From JBBROS01 sp963752225 (GTDB lineage: Bacteria; Pseudomonadota; Alphaproteobacteria; Acetobacterales; Acetobacteraceae): 7,071 bases of DNA. The notes under the pieces were generated by a model that did no database searches, was not told the origin of the DNA, and was given only the letters and a program-made list of their open reading frames with translations. Position 1 is the first letter of the stretch. The number at the start of each line of letters is the position of its first letter. Shown here piece after piece: positions 1-5,967 of this stretch. The stretch is taken from NCBI GenBank assembly GCA_963752225.1, contig CAVVXS010000013.1:1-7071 (forward strand). Reading direction: 5' to 3'. The position numbers and the translations under genes are program-made.

Positions 1-20
1 GTGTCGGGACGGTTGGTCAT
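1..20 (-). CDS. First codons of an unidentified gene running off the left edge
   Basis: An ATG at 18-20 with GGAGG 9 nt upstream starts a frame reading MTNRPDT to the window edge. The same start in the right copy is interrupted by the duplication junction, so here it may lead into the original downstream gene. Base 2 is t where the right copy has c (2221), making codon 7 threonine and not alanine. Too little is present to name a family, and a third repeat unit beyond the edge is also possible. Confidence 0.4.
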
Positions 21-24
21 TTTG

Positions 25-89
25 GTCTGCCTCCGGCTTGCGGCCGCGCCCATCGCGGCCTTCGTAGGCGTCGAAGACCGGAGGCGGAC
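25..89 (-). promoter_or_regulatory. Second copy of Shine-Dalgarno-pairing leader structure
   Basis: The outer stem pairs 25-36 with 78-89. The inner hairpins pair 42-48 with 54-60 and 61-64 with 72-75. GGAGG on the minus strand (30-34) lies in the outer stem, 9 nt before the ATG at 18-20. It is identical to 2244-2308. Confidence 0.45.
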
Positions 90-95
90 GGGGCC

Positions 96-111
96 TGCAC
101 CGCCGGGTGCA
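96..111. repeat. Perfect 6-bp hairpin, left copy
   Basis: tgcacc (96-101) pairs with ggtgca (106-111) around a gccg loop, the same as 2315-2330. Confidence 0.5.
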
Positions 112-145
112 ACCCGAGCGGCCGCAGCGCAGCGGAGGACGGCGT

Positions 146-240
146 GGGGCGGCTATTTTGCTTCGCGAGGAATGCGCTGATCCGGGGTCCCCGCGCGGCT
201 TGCCGCGTGGGGTGGTCGAGCAGGGGAAAATAGCTGCCCT
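146..240. ncRNA. Long nested stem-loop, left copy
   Basis: The outer stem pairs 146-159 with 227-240 and the inner hairpin pairs 189-199 with 202-212. It is identical to 2365-2459. Two identical copies are expected from the duplication and are not independent support for an RNA. Confidence 0.35.
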
Positions 241-322
241 CAGCCGTTGCCGGCCCGGGCCGCTTCCGGTCCGATCGCCCTCTCAGAAGGCCGTGGGCGC
301 GCTCTCAGGCCGGGGGCAGGCC

Positions 323-339
323 ATGGCGACCCTCGCCAT
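323..339 (-). terminator. Short hairpin downstream of broken Toprim copy
   Basis: atggcga (323-329) pairs with tcgccat (333-339) around a 3-nt loop, about 25 nt after the stop at 364-366. No U-tract follows on the minus strand, so a terminator role is a weak call. Confidence 0.25.
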
Positions 340-363
340 CCCGATCCCATGCCGGCGCCATCG

Positions 364-1420
364 TCATCGCTTTCGTCCGCCAACCTCCGGTGCTCGCCAA
401 AATCGGGTCACGTCCTCCGGGGCGAGTTGCCCGCGCACCGTCTCCGCCAGTGCGTTGGGTCCAAGCTGCCGCAGATCGTCGTTGCAGTCGCCCAGGCGCG
501 GCACCAGCACGATCGCCTCGATCCCGGCCTCCTGCAGCCTGGTGACCAGCCTGTCCGCCACCCAGTGCCCGGCCGGGTCGTTGTCGCGGATGATGTAGAA
601 CCGGCGCAAACCCGGCGGCGACAGGAAGGCGGCGAGGTGCCCGGCCGAGAGCGCGGCGGCCATCGGCAGGGCGAGGAGGACGCGTCGCAGCGACAGCACC
701 GTCTCGATGCCCTCGCCCGCCGCCATCACGTCGCAGGCCGTGCCGAAGCGGACCGCGTTGCCGAGCAGGTTGCCCAGCGCCCGCCGCGGCGTTGCGACCG
801 GCGCCTTTCCGCTGCCCGGCCGGATCGAGCCAGCTTCGCTGCAATCCGGCAATCTCACCATCCGTATGGGTCACGGCGGCAATCAGCGCGGGCCAGGCGG
901 TGAGGGCGTTGTCGGTGCCGTGTGGCTCGGACCGGTAGAAGCAGTGCGGGTGGAAGCGGAGCGCTGTTAAGCCTTGCCCGGCGCTGTCGATGCCGCGTGC
1001 CTGGAGGTAGGTTTCGGCCAGCGTGCCGGCGATCGGCTTCGATCTCGCCCAGAGGCGCTGCACGGCGTCGGGCATCCGCGCCGGCGAGGAGGGCAGGGGC
1101 GCTGCCGCCGGCCTGGCCAGACCCAGAAACCGATACGCTTCGTCCAAGACGTCGCCCATCGCGTGCAGGCCCTTTGCAGCTCGGATCAGGTCGATCGGGT
1201 CGCCATGCTCGCCGGTGGCGGCGTCGGTCCATTTGCCCGCCGCGCCTTTACCGGCGCTCGGGCCTCGCAAACGGACATAGAGGCTGCGCCCAGGTGTGTT
1301 GCGGACGTCGCCGGCGTGCCAGTAGTCACCGGCACGACGGCCGTTGGAGAGATAGTGACGGCAAACCGCCTCGGCATATTCTGCCAGGCGGCGGGCCAGG
1401 TCGGACACGGTGTCCGGCAT
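364..1420 (-). pseudogene. Broken duplicate of the Toprim-domain gene
   Basis: This is the second copy of the Toprim gene, with the same ATG (1418-1420), GGAGG site and TGA (364-366). Its length of 1057 nt is one more than the intact 1056 nt. An extra C in the run at 815-817 shifts the frame after about residue 201 (SWLDPAG). The shifted frame would give about 371 residues ending at 305 and lose the whole Toprim domain. The Toprim part survives in another frame (364-861), including GEGIET, RDNDPAG and GDCNDDL, so catalytic residues are still readable at DNA level. Many replacements relative to the intact copy (for example N14Y, R35H, and LL to PI at 75-76) suggest relaxed selection. A sequencing error at the C run cannot be excluded, but the decay of the neighbouring ParB remnant makes a true pseudogene likelier. 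Confidence 0.88.
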
Positions 1421-1482
1421 GATGGCCTCCGAGAAGGCAGCGCTCCGCACCAGGTCCCACGAAATCTGATTCGTGCGTGATC

Positions 1483-2222
1483 TCAACGGCGAACCCTGGA
1501 ACGAGAGGGAAAGGAGAAGATGTACTCGGCCGCGACTTGCCAATGCTCGACCGGCGGCTCGGCGTCGTGCCGGTGGTCGGGCGCGGGCGGCTCCGGATCC
1601 GCCAACGATTCGGCGGCCGGGTCCAGCATCCCCGTTCCGGACATCTGTCCCGGCGTGCGCGGCGACGTGGGCAGCCACCTCGTGCCCGCCAGCAGCGCCT
1701 GTGCCTTCTCGGCCATCTCGCCCTTCTTCAGCGGCGCGATCGCCTCGGCAGCCGGGTCACCCTTGGCTTCTCGCACCGCTTCGACGATGCGGGCTTTGGT
1801 CACCCGGCCCAGGTAGTTGCCACCGTCGCCGTAGAAACCGCCGTCGCCATGTCGAGCCCGACCGCCTGTGCCAGCACGTCGGCATGCGCCAACGCTCGCG
1901 GCCGGCGATTGTAGACCTCGTGCATCGCGTTGACGCTCAGCCCGACGCAATGCGCGAATAACGCCTCGCGTCCTGAAAGCCGAGAAGCGACAGGGCGTCC
2001 AGATCCTCGGGCTGCTTCGGTAGCGTCGCCAGCCAGAACTGGTGCCGATCGGTCAGCGTCCGCGCCAGCGCCGTGTCGTTCAAACCCGGCGCCTGCGCGG
2101 TGAACGCGACGCTCTTCAGGTCCAGCTCGAGGCAGGAGTGCAGCGCGTAGCTGTAGAACACCCGCAGGCACAGCGCGTGGAGCGCCGCCAGGAACGCCAC
2201 CTCCCGGTGTTCTCCCAGCGCG
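1483..2222 (-). pseudogene. ParB C-terminal remnant with multiple frameshifts
   Basis: This is a duplicate of the ParB gene's last third, cut at its 5' side by the junction at 2222/2223. It is readable in three successive minus-strand frames. GEHREVAFLAALHALCLRVF onward runs in the first frame, with one tryptophan codon lost near 2000. A 1-nt deletion near 1970 moves it to a second frame (FAHCVGLSVNAMHEVYNRR and on). A 1-nt deletion near 1819 moves it to a third (NYLGRVTKARIVEAVREAKG and on). The TAG that ends ParB in the right copy is replaced here by TAC after VEHWQVAAE, with a 1-nt length change just beyond, so the last frame reads on to a TGA at 1483-1485. It lacks the whole DNA-binding part and is almost certainly non-functional as a partition protein. 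Confidence 0.88.
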
Positions 2223-2239
2223 TCGGGACGGTTGGTCAT
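1937..2239 (-). CDS. Chimeric 100-residue ORF made by the duplication junction
   Basis: This frame begins at the ATG at 2237-2239 with GGAGG 9 nt upstream, which are the start signals of the gene that originally followed the Toprim gene. After MTNRPD the junction joins it in frame to the ParB C-terminal segment (ALGEHREVAFLAALHALCLR and on). It ends after the frameshift near 1970 in unrelated residues (GFQDARRYSRIASG) and a stop at 1937-1939. About 80 of its 100 residues are therefore a ParB fragment without the DNA-binding domain. The start looks translatable, although the Shine-Dalgarno site falls in a predicted stem. Whether a product exists is unknown; it may simply be debris. Confidence 0.4.
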   Translation of the reverse strand: MTNRPDALGEHREVAFLAALHALCLRVFYSYALHSCLELDLKSVAFTAQAPGLNDTALARTLTDRHQFWLATLPKQPEDLDALSLLGFQDARRYSRIASG

Positions 2240-2243
2240 TTTG

Positions 2244-2308
2244 GTCTGCCTCCGGCTTGCGGCCGCGCCCATCGCGGCCTTCGTAGGCGTCGAAGACCGG
2301 AGGCGGAC
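2244..2308 (-). promoter_or_regulatory. Branched leader structure pairing the Shine-Dalgarno site
   Basis: A 12-pair outer stem (2244-2255 with 2297-2308, one non-Watson-Crick position at 2247/2305) encloses two hairpins. One has 7 perfect pairs (2261-2267 with 2273-2279, 5-nt loop) and the other about 4-5 (2280-2283 with 2291-2294). On the minus-strand transcript the GGAGG at 2249-2253, which serves the ATG at 2237-2239, lies inside the outer stem and pairs with CCTCC. That layout would hide the ribosome binding site, as in translational riboswitches, thermosensors or leader attenuators. No known riboswitch family is recognised. Confidence 0.45.
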
Positions 2309-2314
2309 GGGGCC

Positions 2315-2330
2315 TGCACCGCCGGGTGCA
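2315..2330. repeat. Perfect 6-bp hairpin with 4-nt loop
   Basis: The arms tgcacc (2315-2320) and ggtgca (2325-2330) enclose gccg. The hairpin sits just upstream of the Shine-Dalgarno-pairing structure in the minus-strand direction and is identical in the left copy at 96-111. Confidence 0.5.
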
Positions 2331-2364
2331 ACCCGAGCGGCCGCAGCGCAGCGGAGGACGGCGT

Positions 2365-2459
2365 GGGGCGGCTATTTTGCTTCGCGAGGAATGCGCTGAT
2401 CCGGGGTCCCCGCGCGGCTTGCCGCGTGGGGTGGTCGAGCAGGGGAAAATAGCTGCCCT
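2365..2459. ncRNA. Long nested stem-loop, candidate structured RNA
   Basis: A 14-pair outer stem (2365-2378 with 2446-2459) encloses 67 nt containing an 11-position GC-rich inner hairpin (2408-2418 with 2421-2431). The outer stem includes the run ctatttt/aaaatag, which is AT-rich against a GC-rich background. The imperfect positions are G-U in a plus-strand transcript but A-C in a minus-strand one. No promoter or terminator was found to support a separate transcript, so the RNA call is tentative. It could equally be a protein-binding or replication-related DNA structure. Confidence 0.35.
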
Positions 2460-2541
2460 CAGCCGTTGCCGGCCCGGGCCGCTTCCGGTCCGATCGCCCT
2501 CTCAGAAGGCCGTGGGCGCGCTCTCAGGCCGGGGGCAGGCC

Positions 2542-2558
2542 ATGGCGACCCTCGCCAT
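2542..2558 (-). terminator. Short hairpin just downstream of Toprim stop
   Basis: A perfect 7-bp stem (atggcga, 2542-2548, with tcgccat, 2552-2558) has a 3-nt loop and lies about 25 nt after the Toprim stop on the minus strand. No U-tract follows, so termination is uncertain. The left copy has the same hairpin at 323-339. Confidence 0.25.
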
Positions 2559-2582
2559 CCCGATCCCATGCCGGCGCCATCG

Positions 2583-3638
2583 TCATCGCTTTCGTCCGCC
2601 AAACTCCGGTGCTCGCCAAAATCGGGTCACGTCCTCCGGGGCGAGTTGCCCGCGCACCGTCTCCGCCAGTGCGTTGGGTCCAAGCTGCCGCAGATCGTCG
2701 TTGCAGTCGCCCAGGCGCGGCACCAGCACGATCGCCTCGATCCCGGCCTCCTGCAGCCTGGTGACCAGCCTGTCCGCCGCCCAGTGCCCGGCCGGGTCGT
2801 TGTCGCGGACGATGTAGAGCCGGCGCAAACCGGGCGGCGGCAGGAAGGCGGCGAGGTGCCCGGCCGAGAGCGCGGCGGCCATCGGCAGGGCAGGCAGGAT
2901 GCGCCGCAGCGACAGCACCGTCTCGATGCCCTCGCCCGCCGCCATCACGTCGCAGGCCGTGCCGAAACGGACCGCGTTGCCGAGCAGGTGACCCAGCGCC
3001 CGCCGCGGCGTTGCGACCGGCGCCTTTCCGCCGCCGGCCGGGTCGAGCCAGCTTCTCTGCAATCCGGCAATCTCGCCATCCGTATGGGTCACGGCGGCAA
3101 TCAGGGCGGGCCAGGCGGTGCGGGCCTTGTCGGTGCCGTCTGGCTCGGACCGGTAGAAGCAGTGCGGGTGGAAGCGGAGCGCTGTTAAGCCGTGCCCGGC
3201 GGTGTCGATGCCGCGTGCCTGGAGGTAGGTTTCGGCCAGCGTGCCGGCGATCGGCTTCGATCTCGCCCAGAGGCGCTGCACGGCGTCGGGCGTCCGTGCC
3301 GGCGAGGAGGGCAGGGGCGCTGCTGCCGGCCTGGCCAGCCCCAGAAACCGATGCGCTTCGTCCAAGACGTCACCCATCGCGTGCAGGCCCCTTGCGGCCC
3401 GGATCAGGTCGAGCAGGTCGCCATGCTCGCCGGTGGCGGCGTCGGTCCATTTGCCCGCCGCGCCTTTGCCGGCGCTCGGGCCTCGCAGGCGGACATAGAG
3501 GCTGCGCCCAGGTGTGTTGCGGACGTCGCCGGCGCGCCAGTAGTCACCGGCGCGGCGGCCGTTGGAGAGATAGTGGCGGCAAACCGCCTCGGCATTCTCT
3601 GCCAGACGGCGCGCCAGGTCGGACACGGTGTCCGGCAT
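2583..3638 (-). CDS. Toprim-domain protein (DUF7146/Toprim_3 type, primase-like)
   Basis: The frame encodes 351 residues from the ATG at 3636-3638 to a TGA at 2583-2585. I chose this start because GGAGG lies 5 nt upstream and the decayed copy preserves it. An upstream start, which would add 90 residues, gives low-complexity Arg/Pro/Ser sequence unlike a protein domain. The N-terminal half carries GDYWRAGDVRNTPGRSLYVRL (31-51) and GKWTDAATGEHGDLLDLI (62-79), as seen in plasmid and ICE proteins annotated as Toprim or DUF7146. The C-terminal Toprim domain shows GEGIET (235-240, glutamate E236), the metal-binding DxD as RDNDPAG (D279, D281) and GDCNDDL (310-316). Such domains coordinate magnesium in primases and topoisomerases, so a primase-like or nucleic-acid-processing role is plausible but unproven. 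It lies 100 bp after the ParB stop on the same strand, probably in the same operon. It is the intact partner of the broken copy at 364-1420. Confidence 0.88.
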   Translation of the reverse strand: MPDTVSDLARRLAENAEAVCRHYLSNGRRAGDYWRAGDVRNTPGRSLYVRLRGPSAGKGAAGKWTDAATGEHGDLLDLIRAARGLHAMGDVLDEAHRFLGLARPAAAPLPSSPARTPDAVQRLWARSKPIAGTLAETYLQARGIDTAGHGLTALRFHPHCFYRSEPDGTDKARTAWPALIAAVTHTDGEIAGLQRSWLDPAGGGKAPVATPRRALGHLLGNAVRFGTACDVMAAGEGIETVLSLRRILPALPMAAALSAGHLAAFLPPPGLRRLYIVRDNDPAGHWAADRLVTRLQEAGIEAIVLVPRLGDCNDDLRQLGPNALAETVRGQLAPEDVTRFWRAPEFGGRKR

Positions 3639-3738
3639 GATGGCCTCCGAGAAGGCAGGGCTCGCCGCCGGGCCCCACGAAGTCTGCTTCGTGCGTGCTC
3701 CGAACGGCGAACCCTGGAACGAGAGGGAAGGGGAGGGT
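3639..3738 (-). other. ParB-Toprim spacer with Toprim ribosome binding site
   Basis: This 100-bp spacer lies between the ParB stop and the Toprim ATG. It ends with GGAGG placed 5 nt before the ATG, and that site is conserved in both duplicated copies. I see no strong terminator, so the two genes are likely cotranscribed. Confidence 0.5.
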
Positions 3739-5845
3739 CTACTCGGCCGCGACTTGCCAATGCTCGACCGGCGGCTCGGCGTCGTGCCGGTCGTCGGGCG
3801 CGGCCTGCTCCGGATCGGCAAACGATTCGGCGGCCGTGTCCGGCGTTGCCGTTGCGGACACCTGCCCCGGCGTGCGCAGCGTCGTGGGCAGCCACCCCGT
3901 GCCCGCAAGCAGCGCCTGCGCCTTCTCGGCCATCTCGCCCTTCTTCAGCGGCGCGATCGCCTCGGCAGCCGGGTCGCCCTTGGCCTCCCGCACCGCCTCG
4001 ACGATGCGGGCTTTGGTGACCCGGCCCAGGTAGTTGTCCACCGTCGCCGTCCAACCGGCCGTCGCCATGTCGAGCCCGACCGCCTGCGCCAGCACGTCGG
4101 CATGCGCCAACGCCCGCGGCCGGCGGTTGTAGACCTCGTGCACCGCGTTGACGCTCAGCCCGACGCAATGCGCGAACAACGCCTCGCGCTCCGGAAAGTC
4201 GAGAAGCGACAGGGCGTCCCAGAGATCCTCGGGCTGCTTCGGCAGCGTCGCCAGCCAGAACTGGTGCCGATCGGTCAGCGTCCGCGCCAGCGCCGTGTCG
4301 TTCAAACCCGGCGCCTGCGCGGTGAACGCGACGCTCTTCAGGTCCAGCTCGAGGCAGGAGTGCAGCGCGTAGCTGTAGAACACCCGCAGGCACAGCGCGT
4401 GGAGCGCCGCCAGGAACGCCACCTCCCGGTGTTCTCCCAGCGCGACCCGCAGCGCCAGGGTCCGGTGCGCCGTCAGCTCCGTCAGCAGCCGGTCGGGCAG
4501 GGGTTTCAGGCCGTCGTCTTCCTCCGGCTCCGCCAGCGTCTGGCGATGCGCCATAGGCGGTGTCGTCCTCGCTGCCGCCCTGAGCCGTGAGCGCGACGGC
4601 TCGCTCGGCGCGATCCAGATCAGCGTCGGTAGAGTCCACACCATCGGTATCCGGCTCGGGCGCGATCGGCGCTTCGTCCTCGGGCCGCACAAATCCGCGC
4701 TCCACCCGGAGAAGGCCGTCGGCATCGATGCTGATGAAGACGCCGGCTCGGGCGATATCCGCCGGATCGAACAGCTCGGGCCGGTTGTCGAGCGCGGCCA
4801 AGGCCGCCTCGATCTCCTCCAACCGATGCGCGACCGCCTCGGGCAGCTCGTCGGAACTGACATGCTCGTCTACGAGCTGGTCGTATTCGGTCTGCAGCGC
4901 CTGCCGCTCGGCGTCCTGCGCCGCCGTCAACGGCACCTCCTCGCCGCGCAACTGCCGCAGGCCGAACTGGTGGCCATACGGAAAGTCGGCCGCGACCTCG
5001 ATCCAGCGCCAGCCTTCCGCGCGGATCGCATTGGCCTCGCGCTCGAGCCGTTCGGCCACCAGCCGCTCGACCAGCGCCACGTCTTGCAGCCAGCCGCCAT
5101 CGTCGCCCTGGAACAGGTCGCGCAGCACGGTGCCGCCTTCGGCTTCGTACGCCTCGCCGATGAACCGCGCCCGCTTGTCCGACGCGCGCACGGCGCCTTC
5201 GGTGAGCTGGCGGCGGATGACATACGGCTCCTTGCTGTAGGACGACGCGAGCCGCTCCCAGACCTGCTCCTGGCGTTCCCAATCCCCCGAGACGGTGAAG
5301 GCCATCAGCTGGTCCAGCGTCATGCCGTCCTCGGCGTAGACCTCCAGCAGCTTCGGCGACACCGACGCCAGCCGCAGCCGCTGCTTGACCACCGCGACCG
5401 ACACGAAGAACGCCGCCGCGATCTCCTCCTCGGACTGGCCCTTCTCGCGCAGCGCCAGGAAGGCGCGGAACTGGTCGAGCGGGTGCAACGGCGCGCGCTG
5501 GACGTTTTCGGCCAGAGAATCCTCCTCGGCGATGCCGCCTTCGCGGATCACGCACGGGATCGGCGCCGTCTTGGCCAAGCGCTTCTGCTTGACCAGCAAT
5601 TCGAGCGCCCGGAAGCGCCGACCACCGGCCGGAATTTCGAAGAAGCCGGTCTCGTTGCCGTCGGCGTCCAGCACCGGCCGCACGGACAGCGACTGCAGCA
5701 GCGTGCGCCGGGCGATGTCGTCGGCGAGCTCCTGGATGGAGACGCCCGCCTTGACCCGGCGGACGTTGCAGGCGCTGAGCAGCAGCTTGTTGAAGGGGAT
5801 GTCGCGCGAGGTGCTGAGCGCGATTTTCGAAGTCGCAGAAGCCAT
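3739..5845 (-). pseudogene. ParB/RepB/Spo0J-family partition-like protein with apparent frameshift
   Basis: The gene starts at the ATG at 5843-5845, preceded by GGAG and a 7-nt spacer. In the first frame, residues 15-130 form a ParB-type N-terminal domain: NVRR at 27-30, SVRP at 54-57, AGGRR at 73-77 and ENVQR at 113-117. A helix-turn-helix-like segment follows at about 136-165 (SEEEIAAAFFVSVAVVKQRL). An acidic, partly coiled-coil region runs to about residue 425. Between about 4590 and 4545 the recognisable protein moves to the +1 frame, which continues as LAEPEEDDGLKPLPDRLLTE to a TAG at 3739-3741. That frame is confirmed because the duplicated copy at 1483-2222 preserves the same amino acids. 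The combined length of about 700 residues fits the long ParB-like proteins of alphaproteobacterial mobile elements. The domain suggests site-specific DNA binding, with CTP handling known for relatives but not shown here. Without correction the first frame runs on to 3404 as nonsense. The shift may be a real mutation or a sequencing error. Confidence 0.8.
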
Positions 5846-5967
5846 GGTCGTTCTCCGCGACGAGCCCGCCGAGACCCTCTCTCGACCCGTTCACTCGTCA
5901 CGAAGCCTGCGGCCCCTCTCTCCCTCTTCAGGAGCGAGGAACCGCAGGGGAGGGGAGCTGTCCGAAC
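5846..5967 (-). other. DUF932-ParB intergenic gap with weak hairpin
   Basis: This 122-bp gap separates the DUF932 stop from the ParB start. An inverted repeat lies at 5906-5912 (cctgcgg) and 5942-5948 (ccgcagg), with a purine/pyrimidine-biased loop of 29 nt. No U-tract follows it on the minus strand, so it is a poor intrinsic terminator and may be chance. A Shine-Dalgarno-like GGAG sits 7 nt before the ParB ATG. I recognise no clear promoter. Confidence 0.35.

Larger units (their letters stand above)
21..363 (-). other. Structured gene-free region downstream of broken Toprim copy
   Basis: This is an exact second copy of 2240-2582: I find no difference over 21-363. It contains the same inverted repeats and no convincing gene. 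Identity here contrasts with roughly 5% divergence in the adjoining Toprim coding region. Confidence 0.6.
4..2222. repeat. Tandem duplication, left (decayed) unit
   Basis: This is a direct copy of 2223-4444. At the right boundary both copies read cccagcgcg and then diverge (tcggg at 2223, acccg at 4445). The shared sequence at the breakpoint is at most a base or so, which points to an illegitimate event and not recombination between long flanking repeats. The copy is almost perfect over 4-559 (one substitution, at 384) and over 2022-2222 (none). It is about 5% divergent, with all the indels, in between. Both large genes in this unit are broken. Confidence 0.95.
2240..2582 (-). other. Structured gene-free region downstream of intact Toprim gene
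   Basis: These 343 bp lie between the Toprim stop and the ATG at 2237-2239. Frames open here on either strand are arginine/proline-rich and resemble no protein I know. The region holds at least five inverted repeats, listed separately, and is identical to 21-363 in the left copy. It could be a long 5' leader of the next gene or house a small RNA. Confidence 0.6.
2223..4444. repeat. Tandem duplication, right (ancestral-looking) unit
   Basis: This unit of about 2.22 kb aligns end to end with 4-2222. The offset is 2219 at the left end and 2222 at the right end; the change is explained by five small indels (+1 at 815-817, +1 near 1510-1520, and -1, -1, -3 between 1818 and 2001 in the left unit). 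It holds the 3' third of the ParB gene, the whole Toprim gene, the structured gap and the first codons of the next gene. It is continuous with the full-length ParB gene beyond 4444, and its Toprim gene is intact, so it looks like the parental copy. No insertion-sequence ends flank it. Confidence 0.95.

Noticed and set aside
107..598. Plus-strand 163-residue frame repeated at 2326-2817
   Set aside because: Its near-identity between copies is explained by the duplication. Much of it is antisense to the Toprim gene, and the rest is Arg/Ser/Pro-rich without a family match.
4..4444. Transposon or insertion sequence as the cause of the repeat
   Set aside because: There is no transposase frame, no terminal inverted repeats at the unit ends, and no target-site duplication beyond a base or so.
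3404..4545. Continuation of the first ParB frame to give an 813-residue protein ending at 3404
   Set aside because: After about residue 428 it becomes Arg/Gly/Ala-rich sequence with no domain and runs into the Toprim gene in another frame. The duplicated copy supports the alternative frame as the real ParB C-terminus.
4540..4590. Programmed frameshift in ParB
   Set aside because: I see no slippery heptamer or an adjacent stop codon in the first frame, so a mutation or sequencing error is the simpler explanation.
4620..5894. Minus-strand 424-residue frame overlapping the ParB gene
   Set aside because: It is low-complexity Arg/Ala/Gly-rich sequence in the wrong frame across a clear ParB domain, as expected in GC-rich DNA.
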